The notes under the pieces: model-generated
What the model was told of the DNA's origin: nothing
Seen by the model: the letters and a program-made list of their open reading frames with translations, nothing else
The model's database searches: none
Shown: positions 8,768 through 18,914 of the stretch, one piece after another
How positions within the stretch are numbered: position 1 is the stretch's first letter
Layout of the letters: every line of letters begins with the position of its first letter
Source of the DNA: Trinickia mobilis
Lineage (GTDB): Bacteria > Pseudomonadota > Gammaproteobacteria > Burkholderiales > Burkholderiaceae
Assembly: GCF_017315705.1 (NCBI RefSeq)
Contig: NZ_JAFLRF010000028.1
Location: forward strand, 1-64,000
DNA length: 64,000 bases
Direction of reading: 5' to 3'
Made by a program: the position numbers and the translations under genes

Positions 8768-9460
8768 ATGACGCATTTCCGCATCGCTCCCAGCATCCTT
8801 TCGGCCGACTTCGCGCGGCTTGGCGAGGAAGTCCGCAACGTCGTCGCCGCCGGCGCCGACTGGATCCACTTCGACGTGATGGACAACCATTACGTGCCGA
8901 ACCTGACGATCGGCCCGCTCGTCTGCGAAGCGATCCGTCCGCACGTGCAGGTGCCGATCGACGTGCATCTGATGGTGCGTCCCGTCGACCGCATCGTGCC
9001 GGACTTCGCGAAGGCCGGCGCAAATCTGATCAGCTTCCATCCGGAAGGCTCCGATCACATCGACCGCACGCTGTCGCTGATCCGCGATCACGGCTGCAAG
9101 GCCGGCCTCGTGTTCAATCCTGCCACGCCGCTCAACTACCTCGATCACGTGATGGACCGCGTCGACCTCGTGCTGATCATGTCGGTGAACCCGGGCTTCG
9201 GCGGTCAATCGTTCATCCCCGAGGCGCTGAACAAGCTGCGCGAAGCGCGCGCGCGCATCGACACGTACCGCGAGCGCACCGGCCGCGAGATCCACCTGGA
9301 AGTGGACGGCGGCGTGAAGGCAGACAACATCGCGGAAATCGCAGCCGCCGGCGCGGATACGTTCGTCGCGGGCTCGGCGATCTTCGGCAAGCCGGACTAT
9401 CGCGCGGTGATCGACGACATGCGCCGCGCCCTCGCTACCGTCAAGGCGGCCCGAACATGA
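8768..9460 (+). CDS. rpe: Ribulose-phosphate 3-epimerase
   Basis: A cytosolic TIM-barrel epimerase (230 aa) interconverting ribulose-5-phosphate and xylulose-5-phosphate in the pentose phosphate pathway. Family signatures in order: [30 protein letters not shown] with a metal-binding His and catalytic Asp, [20 protein letters not shown], and [11 protein letters not shown] with the second catalytic Asp. The last four bases overlap the gph start (ATGA), so rpe and gph are translationally coupled. A TAAAAT box (about 8724-8729) upstream is a plausible -10 element but I see no good -35. Confidence 0.95.
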   Translation: MTHFRIAPSILSADFARLGEEVRNVVAAGADWIHFDVMDNHYVPNLTIGPLVCEAIRPHVQVPIDVHLMVRPVDRIVPDFAKAGANLISFHPEGSDHIDRTLSLIRDHGCKAGLVFNPATPLNYLDHVMDRVDLVLIMSVNPGFGGQSFIPEALNKLREARARIDTYRERTGREIHLEVDGGVKADNIAEIAAAGADTFVAGSAIFGKPDYRAVIDDMRRALATVKAART

Positions 9461-10200
9461 CGAAGGCGGCCCCGACATTCGACGCCCCTCGCTTCACGGG
9501 GCCTCGACTGAAAGCAGCCGTGATCGATCTCGACGGCACGATGATCGATACTGCAGACGATTTCACCGCAGGCCTGAACGGCATGCTCGCGCAACTCGAC
9601 GCAGCGGAAACGTCGCGCGAGGAAGTGATCGGCTATGTCGGCAAGGGCTCGGAACATCTGATCCGCAGCGTCCTCGCGCCGCGCTTTTCGGCCGACGAAG
9701 CACAGTGCCGCTTCGAGGAAGCGCTTGCGCTTTATCAAGTGGAGTACGCGAAGATCAACGGCCTCGCCACGCGTCTGTATCCCGATGTCGAAGCCGGCCT
9801 GCGAGCGATGCGCGACGCGAACCTCAAGCTCGCGTGCGTCACCAACAAACCGCGCCGGTTTGCTGTCGAGTTGCTCGAAAAGTACGCGCTGATCGGCTAC
9901 TTTGCCGTGGTCTACGGCGGCGACAGCCTGCCGCGCAAGAAGCCGGACCCGCTGCCGATGCTCACCGCGTGCGAGACGCTGGGCGTCGCGCCGCAGGAGG
10001 CCGTTGCCATCGGCGATTCGGAGAACGACGCACTCGCGGGCCGGGCAGCAGGCCTCGCGACCCTCACCGTCCCTTATGGCTACAACCATGGGCAAGCTAT
10101 ACAAACGATAAAATCGGATGGTATAGTTGCCTCGCTGTTCGATGCCGCAATCGCCATTTCGGCCTATAACGCGAACCGTGGCGCAGCAGCCCTACCCTGA
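9457..10200 (+). CDS. gph: Phosphoglycolate phosphatase
   Basis: A HAD-superfamily phosphatase (247 aa) that removes 2-phosphoglycolate, a product of oxidative DNA damage repair and oxygenase side reactions. Motif I is [13 protein letters not shown] with the nucleophile Asp, motif II lies near VTNKPRR, motif III is KKPDPLP, and motif IV is [16 protein letters not shown]. The 4-bp overlap with rpe indicates an operon. The trp leader begins 20 bp after its stop, so the trp promoter may lie inside the 3' part of gph, where AT-rich boxes (gataaaatc, ggtatagttg, 10105-10130) stand out. Confidence 0.93.
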   Translation: MTKAAPTFDAPRFTGPRLKAAVIDLDGTMIDTADDFTAGLNGMLAQLDAAETSREEVIGYVGKGSEHLIRSVLAPRFSADEAQCRFEEALALYQVEYAKINGLATRLYPDVEAGLRAMRDANLKLACVTNKPRRFAVELLEKYALIGYFAVVYGGDSLPRKKPDPLPMLTACETLGVAPQEAVAIGDSENDALAGRAAGLATLTVPYGYNHGQAIQTIKSDGIVASLFDAAIAISAYNANRGAAALP

Positions 10201-10220
10201 CCCAACCATCGTCCATCTTC

Positions 10221-10295
10221 ATGTTTCTGAATAAAAAACGGAGTCTGAGCAGCATCGACCGGGGAGCTTGGCCCTGGCGTCGCTGGTCGCGCTAA
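10221..10295 (+). CDS. trpL: trp operon leader peptide (24 aa, three Trp codons)
   Basis: A 25-codon frame beginning MFLNKKRSLSS and ending AWPWRRWSR before TAA. Three tryptophan codons (10269, 10275 and 10284) fall within the last eight residues. This is a very high Trp density immediately before a terminator hairpin and 266 bp upstream of trpE, the classic geometry of a ribosome-mediated attenuator: ribosomes stall at the Trp codons when charged tRNA-Trp is scarce. I see no strong Shine-Dalgarno sequence, which is the main weakness. It is too short to be called by routine gene finding. Confidence 0.75.
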   Translation: MFLNKKRSLSSIDRGAWPWRRWSR

Positions 10296-10309
10296 CCTCT
10301 CTTGAGGTA

Positions 10310-10340
10310 CGCTGGAGTTCGTCTTCAGCGCCCGTTTTTT
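10310..10340 (+). terminator. Attenuator terminator in the trpE leader
   Basis: Stem cgctggag/cttcagcg-type of 8 pairs (10310-10317 with 10323-10330, one G-T pair), a short loop, then cccg and six T (10335-10340). It follows the leader-peptide stop by 14 bp. The hexamer cgctgg in the left arm also occurs at 10281-10286 over the third Trp codon, so the right arm has a second partner. A small hairpin acctc/gaggt (10295-10308) precedes it. Confidence 0.75.
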
Positions 10341-10560
10341 ACTTCGCTGCGCGCTCGCGCTCCTTTTGCCGCATTGCTTGAACCGAGGCCTGCATCCTAA
10401 GCGGATGCTGCATTCACGGCCAGTTGCCGGTTCGCCATGCGCGCGTTGCACGAGGCACTCCGCGCCGGTTGGCACCCTCTTGCCGTACATGCCCGACCGG
10501 CCGCGCAGCGCCAATGCTTTGCCTGGCGCCAGCCGCCTTGCCTACGAACAGGATCGGAAC

Positions 10561-12054
10561 ATGACCGAACTCGAATTCCAATCCCTCGCGAACGAGGGCT
10601 ATAACCGCATTCCGATGATCGCCGAGGCGCTCGCCGATCTCGAAACCCCGCTTTCGCTGTACCTGAAGCTCGCGCAGGCCGAACGCGGCGGCGCCAACTC
10701 GTTCCTGCTCGAATCGGTGGTGGGCGGCGAGCGCTTCGGGCGCTACTCGTTCATTGGCTTGCCGGCGCGTACGCTCGTCCGCGCGAAGGCGGGCGTGTCG
10801 GAAGTGGTCGCGGATGGCAAGGTCGTCGAGAGGCACGAAGGCGATCCGCTCGAATTCATCGCGCAATTCCAGGCTCGCTTCAAAGTCGCCCAGCGTCCTG
10901 GGCTGCCGCGTTTTTGCGGCGGTCTCGCCGGCTATTTCGGCTATGACGCCGTGCGTTACATCGAAAGGAAGCTCGCGCACAGCACGCCGCCCGACGATCT
11001 CGGCCTGCCCGACATTCAGTTGCTGCTGACCGAGGAAGTCGCCGTCATCGACAATCTCGCCGGCAAGCTCTACCTGATCGTCTATGCAGACCCGTCTACG
11101 CCCGAGGCGTACGCGCGCGCGAAGCAGCGTCTGCGCGACCTGCGCCAGCGTCTGCGCACGACAGTACAGCCGCCCGTCACGTCGGCAAGCGTGCGCACCG
11201 AGATCTACCGTGAGTTTGCGAAGGACGATTACCTCGCCGCGGTCCGTCAGGCGAAGGAATACATCGCAGCCGGAGAACTGATGCAGGTACAAGTCGGTCA
11301 GCGTCTGATCAAGCCGTATCGCGACAATCCCCTTTCGCTGTACCGCGCGCTGCGTTCGCTGAACCCGTCGCCGTACATGTACTACTACAACTTCGGCGAA
11401 TTTCACGTGGTCGGCGCATCGCCGGAAATTCTCGTGCGGCAGGAAAAGCGCGGCGAAGACCGGATCGTCACGATCCGTCCGCTCGCCGGCACCCGCCCGC
11501 GCGGCAACACGCCGGAGCGCGACGCCGAGCTGGCCACGGAACTCCTGAACGATCCGAAGGAAATCGCCGAGCACGTGATGCTGATCGACCTTGCGCGCAA
11601 CGACGTCGGCCGAATTGCGCAGATCGGCTCGGTGGCCGTCACGGACAGGATGGTCATCGAAAAGTACTCGCATGTGCAGCACATCGTGAGCTCGGTCGAA
11701 GGCAAGCTGAAGCCGGGCACGACGAATTTCGACGTGTTGCGCGCGACGTTCCCGGCCGGCACGCTCTCCGGCGCGCCGAAAGTGCGGGCGATGGAGCTGA
11801 TCGACGAACTGGAGCCGGTCAAGCGCGGACTCTACGGCGGCGCCGTCGGGTACTTGTCGTTCACCGGCGAGATGGATCTCGCGATCGCGATCCGCACGGG
11901 CCTCATCCACAACGGCAATTTGTACGTACAGGCGGCGGCGGGAATTGTCGCGGATTCGGTGCCGGAATCCGAATGGCAAGAAACCGAGAACAAGGCACGC
12001 GCCGTGCTGCGCGCCGCCGAGCAAGTGCAAGACGGCCTCGATAGCGACTTCTGA
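10561..12054 (+). CDS. trpE: Anthranilate synthase component I
   Basis: A 497-aa chorismate-utilising subunit that makes anthranilate with ammonia supplied by TrpG. The N-terminal feedback-inhibition motif is [19 protein letters not shown] (LLES). The catalytic half has [62 protein letters not shown] and the C-terminal [12 protein letters not shown]. The start at [14 protein letters not shown] matches family length; a longer open frame to 10366 lies in the leader and lacks similarity. Fourteen bp separate it from trpG. Regulation is inferred at two levels: leader attenuation and Trp feedback. Confidence 0.96.
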   Translation: MTELEFQSLANEGYNRIPMIAEALADLETPLSLYLKLAQAERGGANSFLLESVVGGERFGRYSFIGLPARTLVRAKAGVSEVVADGKVVERHEGDPLEFIAQFQARFKVAQRPGLPRFCGGLAGYFGYDAVRYIERKLAHSTPPDDLGLPDIQLLLTEEVAVIDNLAGKLYLIVYADPSTPEAYARAKQRLRDLRQRLRTTVQPPVTSASVRTEIYREFAKDDYLAAVRQAKEYIAAGELMQVQVGQRLIKPYRDNPLSLYRALRSLNPSPYMYYYNFGEFHVVGASPEILVRQEKRGEDRIVTIRPLAGTRPRGNTPERDAELATELLNDPKEIAEHVMLIDLARNDVGRIAQIGSVAVTDRMVIEKYSHVQHIVSSVEGKLKPGTTNFDVLRATFPAGTLSGAPKVRAMELIDELEPVKRGLYGGAVGYLSFTGEMDLAIAIRTGLIHNGNLYVQAAAGIVADSVPESEWQETENKARAVLRAAEQVQDGLDSDF

Positions 12055-12068
12055 CCGGAGACAAGACC

Positions 12069-12662
12069 ATGCTGCTGATGATCGATAACTACGATTCGTT
12101 CACCTATAACCTGGTCCAGTACTTCGGCGAACTCGGCGAAGACGTCCGGACCCATCGCAACGACGAAATCACCCTCGATGAAATCGAGAAGCTCGACCCC
12201 GAGCGCATCTGCCTGTCGCCCGGACCGAGCAATCCGCAGCACGCCGGCATCACGCTCGACGTCCTGCGTCACTTCGCGGGCAAAAAGCCGATTCTCGGCG
12301 TGTGCCTCGGCCATCAGGCGATCGGCGAGGCGTTCGGCGGGCGCGTCGTGCGCGCGAAGACGATCATGCACGGCAAGGTGAGCCAGATCGAAACCGACTG
12401 CAAGGGCGTGTTCGCCGACCTGCCGAAGCACTTCAAAGTGACGCGTTACCACTCGCTCGCGATCGAGCGCGAGTCGCTGCCGGACTGCCTCGAAATCTCA
12501 GCGTGGACCGACGACGGCGAGATCATGGGCGTGCGCCACAAGGAATTCGCGATCGAAGGCGTGCAGTTCCACCCGGAATCGATTCTGTCCGAGCACGGCC
12601 ACCCGCTGCTCGAGAACTTCGTAAGAAGCGCAAAAGCCGCCGGCGCGCACCGCAGCGCGTGA
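12069..12662 (+). CDS. trpG: Anthranilate synthase component II (glutamine amidotransferase)
   Basis: A class I glutamine amidotransferase (197 aa) delivering ammonia to TrpE. The N terminus [20 protein letters not shown] is diagnostic. The catalytic triad is visible as the Cys in [16 protein letters not shown] (about residue 79) and the His-Pro-Glu in [26 protein letters not shown] marks the oxyanion region. In many bacteria this subunit also serves PabB. It is followed after 14 bp by trpD. Confidence 0.96.
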   Translation: MLLMIDNYDSFTYNLVQYFGELGEDVRTHRNDEITLDEIEKLDPERICLSPGPSNPQHAGITLDVLRHFAGKKPILGVCLGHQAIGEAFGGRVVRAKTIMHGKVSQIETDCKGVFADLPKHFKVTRYHSLAIERESLPDCLEISAWTDDGEIMGVRHKEFAIEGVQFHPESILSEHGHPLLENFVRSAKAAGAHRSA

Positions 12663-12676
12663 AGAGGGACGACATC

Positions 12677-13720
12677 ATGACCATCACCCCGCAGGAAGCG
12701 TTGCAGCGCACGATCGAGCACCGCGAAATCTTCCACGACGAAATGCTGCATTTGATGCGGCTCATCATGCGCGGCGACCTGTCGCCGGTGATGGCAGCCG
12801 CGATCATCACTGGCTTGCGCGTGAAGAAAGAGACGATCGGCGAAATCGCCGCGGCCGCAACGGTGATGCGCGAATTCGCGAATCACGTCGAGGTGGCCGA
12901 CAACTCGAATTTCGTCGACATCGTCGGCACGGGCGGCGATGGCTCGCATACGTTCAACATCTCGACGGCCACGATGTTCGTCGCTGCGGCCGCCGGCGCG
13001 AGGGTCGCGAAGCACGGCAATCGGGGCGTGTCGAGCAAGTCGGGCAGCGCGGATGTGCTTGAAGCGCTCGGCGTCAATATCGATCTGCAACCGGACCAGG
13101 TGGCCGCGTCTATCGCCGAGACAGGAATGGGCTTCATGTTCGCGCCGAACCATCATCCCGCGATGAAGAACATCGCCGCCGTGCGCCGCGAACTCGGCGT
13201 GCGGACGATCTTCAATATTCTTGGGCCGCTGACGAATCCCGCAAGCGCGCCGAATCAGCTGATGGGCGTGTTCCACCCGGACCTCGTCGGCATCCAGGTC
13301 CGCGTGATGCAGCGGCTCGGCGCCAAGCACGTGCTCGTCGTGTACGGCAAGGACGGCATGGACGAGGTGTCGCTCGGCGCGGCGACGCTCGTCGGCGAAC
13401 TGCGCGACGGCGAAGTGCACGAGTACGAGATCCATCCCGAGGATTTCGGCTTGCAGATGGTGTCGAACCGCACACTGAAGGTGGAAGATGCGGCCGAATC
13501 GAAGACGATGCTGCTCGAAGCGCTCGACAACACGCTGGGGGTCGCGCGCGAGATCGTCACGCTGAACGCCGGCACCGCACTCTACGCGGCAAACGTGTCG
13601 GCATCGATCGCGGACGGCATCCAGCTGGCGCGCGAAGCGATCGCGAGCGGCAGGGCGCGCGCGAAGGTCGACGAACTGGTGCGCTTCACGCAGCAATTCA
13701 AGCCGCAAGCGGTCAAATAA
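12677..13720 (+). CDS. trpD: Anthranilate phosphoribosyltransferase
   Basis: A 347-aa enzyme transferring the phosphoribosyl group of PRPP to anthranilate. The PRPP/Mg site is [19 protein letters not shown] (about 83-101). The anthranilate-contacting region is [20 protein letters not shown], and [20 protein letters not shown] and [14 protein letters not shown] follow as expected. The start at [11 protein letters not shown] matches the family. A longer frame open upstream runs through trpG out of frame and is not used. The gap to trpC is 31 bp. Confidence 0.96.
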   Translation: MTITPQEALQRTIEHREIFHDEMLHLMRLIMRGDLSPVMAAAIITGLRVKKETIGEIAAAATVMREFANHVEVADNSNFVDIVGTGGDGSHTFNISTATMFVAAAAGARVAKHGNRGVSSKSGSADVLEALGVNIDLQPDQVAASIAETGMGFMFAPNHHPAMKNIAAVRRELGVRTIFNILGPLTNPASAPNQLMGVFHPDLVGIQVRVMQRLGAKHVLVVYGKDGMDEVSLGAATLVGELRDGEVHEYEIHPEDFGLQMVSNRTLKVEDAAESKTMLLEALDNTLGVAREIVTLNAGTALYAANVSASIADGIQLAREAIASGRARAKVDELVRFTQQFKPQAVK

Positions 13721-13751
13721 CTCGACAGACACAGAAACGGAATCATCAACA

Positions 13752-14537
13752 ATGAGCGACATTCTGGAACGCATCATCGCGGTCAAGCGCGAGGAAGTCC
13801 GAGCAGCGCAACAAAGCGCGCCGCTCGAAGCACTGCGCCTCGAAGCTTCGGCGCGCGACAAGCGCGACTTCGTCGGCGCACTGCGTGCGAAGCACGCGGC
13901 CGGCAAGGCCGCGGTCATCGCCGAGGTCAAGAAGGCGAGCCCGTCGAAAGGTGTGCTGCGCGAGCATTTCGCGCCCGCCGACATTGCGCGCTCGTACGCG
14001 AAGCACGGCGCGGCATGTTTGTCGGTGCTGACCGACGTGCAGTTCTTTCAAGGCAGCGCAGCCTATCTGGAAGACGCGCGCGCCGCGTGCGATGTGCCGG
14101 TGCTGCGCAAGGACTTTATCGTCGATCCGTATCAGATCGTCGAAGCCCGCGCGATGGGCGCCGATGCGATCCTTCTGATCGCCGCCGCGCTCGAAACCTC
14201 GCAGATGCAGGATCTCGAAGCGCTCGCGCATTCGCTGGGCCTCGCGGTGCTCGTCGAAGTGCACGACAGCGCCGAACTCAAGGAAGCGCTCACGTTGAAA
14301 ACGCCGCTGATCGGCATCAACAATCGCAACCTGCGCACGTTCGAGACGTCGCTCCAAACGACGATCGGCATGCTCGATTCGATTCCCGAGGACCGGATCG
14401 TCGTGACCGAATCGGGCATCCTGTCGCGCGCGGATGTCGAGCGGATGCGCGAGCTGTCGGTGCATACTTTCCTTGTCGGCGAAGCGTTCATGCGCGCCGA
14501 CGAGCCCGGTGCAGAGCTTGCTCGGATGTTTTTCTGA
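13752..14537 (+). CDS. trpC: Indole-3-glycerol phosphate synthase
   Basis: A monofunctional TIM-barrel TrpC (261 aa), not fused to TrpF. Active-site blocks are [15 protein letters not shown] with the first catalytic Lys, [12 protein letters not shown] with the second Lys, [12 protein letters not shown], and [15 protein letters not shown]. It is the last trp gene of this operon; trpF, trpB and trpA are elsewhere, as is usual in Burkholderiaceae where trpFBA form a separate cluster. A CYTH-protein gene follows after 23 bp and may be co-transcribed. Confidence 0.96.
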   Translation: MSDILERIIAVKREEVRAAQQSAPLEALRLEASARDKRDFVGALRAKHAAGKAAVIAEVKKASPSKGVLREHFAPADIARSYAKHGAACLSVLTDVQFFQGSAAYLEDARAACDVPVLRKDFIVDPYQIVEARAMGADAILLIAAALETSQMQDLEALAHSLGLAVLVEVHDSAELKEALTLKTPLIGINNRNLRTFETSLQTTIGMLDSIPEDRIVVTESGILSRADVERMRELSVHTFLVGEAFMRADEPGAELARMFF

Positions 14538-14560
14538 TTCTTGCCAAGGTCGCCACTGCC

Positions 14561-15187
14561 ATGAGCATCGAACGTGAAATCAAGCTTGCGTTGCCGCCCG
14601 ATCAGATCGCCGCGGCCACAGCATTCTTCGTAGCGCGGACGGGCAAAACCGGCATTCATGTTCAACTGACGAATGACTACTTCGATACGCCGGCGCTAGC
14701 GCTTGCGAAGTCGAAGAGCGCGCTGCGCTTGCGAAAATCGCCGCACGGCTGGCTGCAGACTTACAAGACGGTCGGCATCGCCGAGGGCGGCCTGCATCGG
14801 CGGCATGAATGGGAAATGCCGGTTGCAGGCGAAGGCCTCGACATCGATGCGCTCGCCGCGGCGTGCGACGATGCCGCCTCCGCTAACGCGCTACGCGCTG
14901 CGGCGCCGGCGTTGATCGAACTCTTCAGCACGAATTTCACGCGCACGCTTTGGCACATCGTTCACGGCGACACCGAAATCGAAGCTGCGATCGACCAAGG
15001 CGAAATCACTGCCGTTGTGGGCGGTGAAACCCGCCGTGCACCGATTAGCGAAATCGAGCTCGAACTGAAGCATGGCGATGAAGCGGCGCTGCGTGCGCTG
15101 CAAGCCGAACTGGCAGCGAAGGTCCCAGGCCTGGCCCCGGACGACACCAGCAAGGCGCAGCGAGGCTATCAATTGCGCGAGCGTTGA
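14561..15187 (+). CDS. CYTH-domain protein (inorganic triphosphatase-like)
   Basis: A 208-aa CYTH-fold protein. The ExExK signature is at the N terminus (MSIEREIKLALP), followed by NDYFDTPALALAKSKSALRLRKSP, LQTYKT, HRREWEMPV-like and LIELFSTNFTRT segments and a terminal DTSKAQRGYQLRER. CYTH enzymes hydrolyse triphosphate groups in a metal-filled tunnel. The bacterial stand-alone forms related to YgiF are mostly inorganic triphosphatases, but YgiF also carries a CHAD domain that is absent here. The start is set by the signature being adjacent to the first Met. It probably belongs to the trp transcript. The substrate is not determinable from sequence. Confidence 0.82.
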   Translation: MSIEREIKLALPPDQIAAATAFFVARTGKTGIHVQLTNDYFDTPALALAKSKSALRLRKSPHGWLQTYKTVGIAEGGLHRRHEWEMPVAGEGLDIDALAAACDDAASANALRAAAPALIELFSTNFTRTLWHIVHGDTEIEAAIDQGEITAVVGGETRRAPISEIELELKHGDEAALRALQAELAAKVPGLAPDDTSKAQRGYQLRER

Positions 15188-15253
15188 GCGATTGCGAGAG
15201 GACGCGATATCCCGGCTTGAGCCGCGCGGCGTTTGCTGCGACACTTCCTCGCC

Positions 15254-16036
15254 ATGAAATCCGCCTCTCGCTCCCCTTCCCGCTCGTCGCAAGCCTCGCT
15301 TTTCGACGCACCGCCAGCGGCGCAGGCCGCGCCGTCGATCGAAGCGCTCGAAGCGCAGTTCGATGCGCTGCCTGCCGCTTGGCACACCCATCTCCGTTCG
15401 TTCATCGACAGCGACGCTTACGCGCCGCTGTGCCGCTTCGTCGATGACGAACGCGCGGCGGGCAAGACCATCTATCCCGCCGATGTGTTTCGCGCGCTGC
15501 GCCTGACAAGTCCGGACGACGTGAAAGTCGTCATCCTAGGCCAGGATCCCTATCACGGCGAAGACCGCGGACATCCTCAGGCGCACGGGCTGGCGTTTTC
15601 GGTGCCGCCGTCCGTGCGTCCGCCGCCGTCGCTACGGAACATCTTCAAGGAGATCGCCGCGAATTTCGGCTACGAGACGCCGCACCATGGATGTCTCGAT
15701 GCGTGGGCGAAACAAGGCGTGCTGCTGCTGAACACGGTGCTGACGGTCGAGCGAGGCTTAGCCGCGAGCCATGCGAAACGCGGCTGGGAAAAATGCACCG
15801 ATACGCTGATTCACGAACTCGCCATGCGCCACGACGGCCTCGTTTTCATGCTGTGGGGCGCACACGCGCAAGCAAAGCGAGCATTGCTGGAGGACAAGCC
15901 ACATTGCGTGCTCGAGGCGCCCCACCCCTCTCCGCTTTCAGCACATCGTGGATTTCTTGGCTGCCGCCATTTCGCGATGGCGAACGATTATTTGACGGCA
16001 AACGGCCGAGATCCGATCGATTGGCGCCTGCATTGA
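15254..16036 (+). CDS. ung: Uracil-DNA glycosylase
   Basis: A family 1 uracil-DNA glycosylase (260 aa from MKSASRSPSR) that starts base-excision repair by removing uracil from DNA. The water-activating motif is VVILGQDPYHGEDRGHPQAHG, the uracil-binding segment is GVLLLNTVLTVERGLAASHA, and the DNA-intercalation loop is HPSPLSAHRGFLGCRHF. About 35 residues of Ser/Ala-rich, probably disordered sequence precede the catalytic domain. The start could alternatively be 21 bp upstream (MLRHFLAMK). It converges with azoR across a terminator. Confidence 0.95.
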   Translation: MKSASRSPSRSSQASLFDAPPAAQAAPSIEALEAQFDALPAAWHTHLRSFIDSDAYAPLCRFVDDERAAGKTIYPADVFRALRLTSPDDVKVVILGQDPYHGEDRGHPQAHGLAFSVPPSVRPPPSLRNIFKEIAANFGYETPHHGCLDAWAKQGVLLLNTVLTVERGLAASHAKRGWEKCTDTLIHELAMRHDGLVFMLWGAHAQAKRALLEDKPHCVLEAPHPSPLSAHRGFLGCRHFAMANDYLTANGRDPIDWRLH

Positions 16037-16087
16037 CACCGAGAAAGTAAATAGGTTGAATTCGCATCGGTAAAATTCGCTGCACAT

Positions 16088-16123
16088 AAAAAAACGTCAC
16101 GGCGCGAGAGCGCCGTGACGTTT
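16088..16123 (-). terminator. Rho-independent terminator of azoR
   Basis: A perfect 14-bp stem aaacgtcacggcgc/gcgccgtgacgttt (16092-16105 with 16110-16123) with a GAGA loop. Seven A on the plus strand (16088-16094) become a T-tract on the minus strand, so it best serves azoR, which ends 21 bp away. It may also stop ung transcripts. Confidence 0.85.
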
Positions 16124-16144
16124 CAAGACGGACCAGCAAGCGAA

Positions 16145-16741
16145 TTACGCCGCAGCAATCGCCTCGCGTGCGCCGGCCAGCGCAGCGCCCGCCGCATCCG
16201 GGCCCATATTGAGCCCTTCCGCGTAGATGAAGTTCACGTCGGTCATCCCGATGAAACCGAGGAACATCTTCAGGTACGGCGTCTGGGTGTCGCCCGGCGT
16301 ACCGACGTACTTGCCGCCGCGTGCGGACACCACAAACACTTTCTTGCCCTTCACCAGACCTTCGGGACCGTTCTCCGTGTAGCGGAACGTGACGCCGACG
16401 CGAGCGATCCAGTCGAAGTACGTCTTCAGTTGCGACGAGATGCCGAAGTTGTACAGCGGAGCGCCGATCACGACGATATCGGCGGCTTGCAGTTCGGCGA
16501 TCAGCGCGTCGCTCCTGGCGGCGATCGCAGCTTGTTCGGCGGTGCGCTGGTCGGCCGGCGTGAAGAACGCGCCGAGAACGCTTTCGTCGAGGTGCGGCAG
16601 CCCGTCGGCGAGCAGATCGCGAACGACGACCTTCGCGCCCGCGTTCGATTGTTGCAGCTTCGCCGTCAGTTCGTTCGCGAGCAGCGTCGAGTTCGCGCCT
16701 TGCGAACGGGCCGACGAGTTCAGTTGCAGGATGGTGGTCAT
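16145..16741 (-). CDS. azoR: FMN-dependent NADH:quinone reductase/azoreductase
   Basis: A 198-aa flavodoxin-fold oxidoreductase of the AzoR type that reduces quinones and azo compounds by two electrons at the expense of NADH. The FMN-phosphate loop is [19 protein letters not shown] near the N terminus. The isoalloxazine-contacting segments are [20 protein letters not shown] (about 94-113) and [10 protein letters not shown]. The start at [10 protein letters not shown] is where the fold begins; the frame is open further upstream without similarity. It is a single-gene unit with its own terminator. Confidence 0.9.
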   Translation of the reverse strand: MTTILQLNSSARSQGANSTLLANELTAKLQQSNAGAKVVVRDLLADGLPHLDESVLGAFFTPADQRTAEQAAIAARSDALIAELQAADIVVIGAPLYNFGISSQLKTYFDWIARVGVTFRYTENGPEGLVKGKKVFVVSARGGKYVGTPGDTQTPYLKMFLGFIGMTDVNFIYAEGLNMGPDAAGAALAGAREAIAAA

Positions 16742-16994
16742 ATTTGGCTCCAGAAGGGGTGCGCAACGTTGCGCGAGTGAAGCCATTGTATGTTTCGGCG
16801 CGTCGCGAAAAAGTAGCCTGGCGGCGACGGATTGTTGCACCGGTAGAACAATCGGCCGACTTGGGAGGGGCGACAGTCCCGAATGAGTGCGCGATCGCCC
16901 CCATTCTGGCGCGTCTAGACGGACCTGGCTGCCCCTTTTCGGCTCAGGACGGGGCCGCTCGCGCTCGGACGGCCGGCCGTTCCATGCCGTTCGG

Positions 16995-18815
16995 TCAGCC
17001 TTGCAGCCAGCGCTCGCGGACTTTGCGCACGGCTGCGAGCTCGCCGCGACGGCCGTCCTTTCCCCCCTTGTCGCGGGTCGCCAGCTTGTAGCGCGAGACC
17101 TCCGGGCCATCGAGCTTCACCTGGGCAACGCGCAGCTCATCGCGCCGGAACGCATGAATCTCGACCTTGGCGCCGGGCAGGTAGCGCGCAAGCAGCGCGT
17201 CGAGGTTCGATCCGGTGACGCGCAGGCCGTCGACGGCGACCAGCACGTCGCCCGCCGACAAGCCCGCCTTTTGCGCCGCGCTGCCGTCGTGAACCGCCGT
17301 CAGCGCGCATTCGGCGCCGCCGCGCGTCTTCGCGCCGAGCGACGGCTTGCCGTTCTTGTCCGTCTCCGGCTCGAGCGTCACGCCGAACGGCGCGAGCAGC
17401 TCGGCGAGCGGCAAGTCGCGCGTGCCGCGCACCGCTTCTTCGAAAAGCGCCGAGAGGTCCGCGCCGGTCGCCTCGGCGATCAGCGCCGCGACCTCGTCTT
17501 CGCCCACGCCGACGGCGCTGCCGCGGTAGAAATCGCGGCCGTAGCGCTGCCAGAGGAGCCGCATCACATCGTCGAGCGACTTGCGGTGATTCGTCTGCGC
17601 GCGGATCGCGAGATCGAACGCCAGCGCGACGAGCGAGCCCTTCGCGTAATAGCTGACGATCGCGTTCGGCGCGTTTTCGTCCTGGCGGTAGTACTTGACC
17701 CATGCGTCGAAGGAGCTTTCGGCGACGCTCTGCTTCAAGCGCCCGCTGCCGCGCAGCACCGCGCCGATCGTCTTGCCGAGCAAGGTGAAGTACTGATCCG
17801 GCGTGATGCTCCGGCTGCGCACGAGCATCAGGTCGTCGTAATACGACGTGAAGCCCTCGAAGAGCCACAGGAGCGACGTGTAGTTCTCGCGCGTCAGGTC
17901 ATATGGCGCGAAGGCGGCGGGCTTGATGCGCTTCACGTTCCACGTGTGGAAATACTCGTGGCTGCATAGTCCGAGATACGTCCGATACCCCTCGGACGCG
18001 TCGGCTTGGCCCAGCACCGGCAGGTCGGTGCGATTGCAGATGAGCGCCGTCGACGCGCGATGCTCGAGGCCGCCATAGCCGTCGCTCACGGCCTGCGTCA
18101 TGAACACGTAGCGATCCATCGGCGCCTTCTTCGTCTTGGGCTCGAACAGCGCGATCTGGGCTTCGCAGATGCCCTTCAAGTCCGCCGCGAGCCGGTCCAT
18201 GTCGAGCGACACGACGCGCCCCGCGATCACGATGTCATGCGGCACGCCGTGCGCCTTGAACGTGGCGAGTGCGAACTCGCCGAGCGTCACCGGGTGGTCG
18301 ATCAGCTCATCGTAGTTCTCCGCGCGGTATTCGCCGAAGCCGTAGCGCTTCGTGCCGCGCGCCTCGGGCAGTGCCGTGGCGACGCGCCAGTTGCGGTACG
18401 CCTGCCCCGCGGGCTTTTGAATATCGACGACGCAAGGCGTTTCCTCATGCCCGAGTGCGGCGAGAAACACGCTCGTGCCGTTGAAGAAGCTGGTGGTGTC
18501 GTCGAGATGCGCGGCGCGCACCGACATGTCCCACGCATACACTTCGTAGCGCAAGGTCAGCGAGCCGCCCTTCACCGGCGCGACCTGCCACGCGTGCTTA
18601 TCAGTCTTCTCGATGCGCACCTTGCGGCCCGCCTCGTTGAACGCGCGCAGCGTGACGATATGGCGCGCGAACTCGCGCACCATGTAGCTGCCGGGAATCC
18701 ACACCGGCAGCATGAAGCGCTGTCCGGCCGGATCGGGGTCGGCGAGCGTCAAGGTCACTTCGAACAAGTGCGCGGCAGGTTGCTTCGGGACGATGGTGTA
18801 GCGGATCGGCTTCAT
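16995..18815 (-). CDS. M61-family peptidase with PDZ domain (glycyl aminopeptidase-like)
   Basis: A 606-aa metallopeptidase. An N-terminal beta domain ([20 protein letters not shown]) precedes the thermolysin-like catalytic core, with the zinc motif HEYFH in [19 protein letters not shown] and the third ligand Glu in [17 protein letters not shown]-terminal PDZ domain is seen at [20 protein letters not shown] with [16 protein letters not shown]61 enzymes are the glycyl aminopeptidase family. No convincing signal peptide is seen in the chosen frame, suggesting a cytoplasmic protein. The start MKPIRYTI is preferred to a Met ten residues upstream. It is followed by a 253-bp gap before azoR and lies downstream of dsbC on the same strand. 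Confidence 0.88.
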   Translation of the reverse strand: MKPIRYTIVPKQPAAHLFEVTLTLADPDPAGQRFMLPVWIPGSYMVREFARHIVTLRAFNEAGRKVRIEKTDKHAWQVAPVKGGSLTLRYEVYAWDMSVRAAHLDDTTSFFNGTSVFLAALGHEETPCVVDIQKPAGQAYRNWRVATALPEARGTKRYGFGEYRAENYDELIDHPVTLGEFALATFKAHGVPHDIVIAGRVVSLDMDRLAADLKGICEAQIALFEPKTKKAPMDRYVFMTQAVSDGYGGLEHRASTALICNRTDLPVLGQADASEGYRTYLGLCSHEYFHTWNVKRIKPAAFAPYDLTRENYTSLLWLFEGFTSYYDDLMLVRSRSITPDQYFTLLGKTIGAVLRGSGRLKQSVAESSFDAWVKYYRQDENAPNAIVSYYAKGSLVALAFDLAIRAQTNHRKSLDDVMRLLWQRYGRDFYRGSAVGVGEDEVAALIAEATGADLSALFEEAVRGTRDLPLAELLAPFGVTLEPETDKNGKPSLGAKTRGGAECALTAVHDGSAAQKAGLSAGDVLVAVDGLRVTGSNLDALLARYLPGAKVEIHAFRRDELRVAQVKLDGPEVSRYKLATRDKGGKDGRRGELAAVRKVRERWLQG

Positions 18816-18914
18816 CGGCAGGCAAGTGGGTTCGGAAAACGGCAAGGGTCGAAAAAAGGGACGGCAGAAACGGCAAGAGGCGCGATTGCGCCTCTTGTCA
18901 AAGGGTCCGCTGCG

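Noticed and set aside
8012-9478. Upstream extension of the mltA frame over apaG and rpe (873 codons in total)
   Set aside because: The MltA signal peptide and lipobox fix the start near 8011; the extension is antisense to rpe and crosses apaG out of frame.
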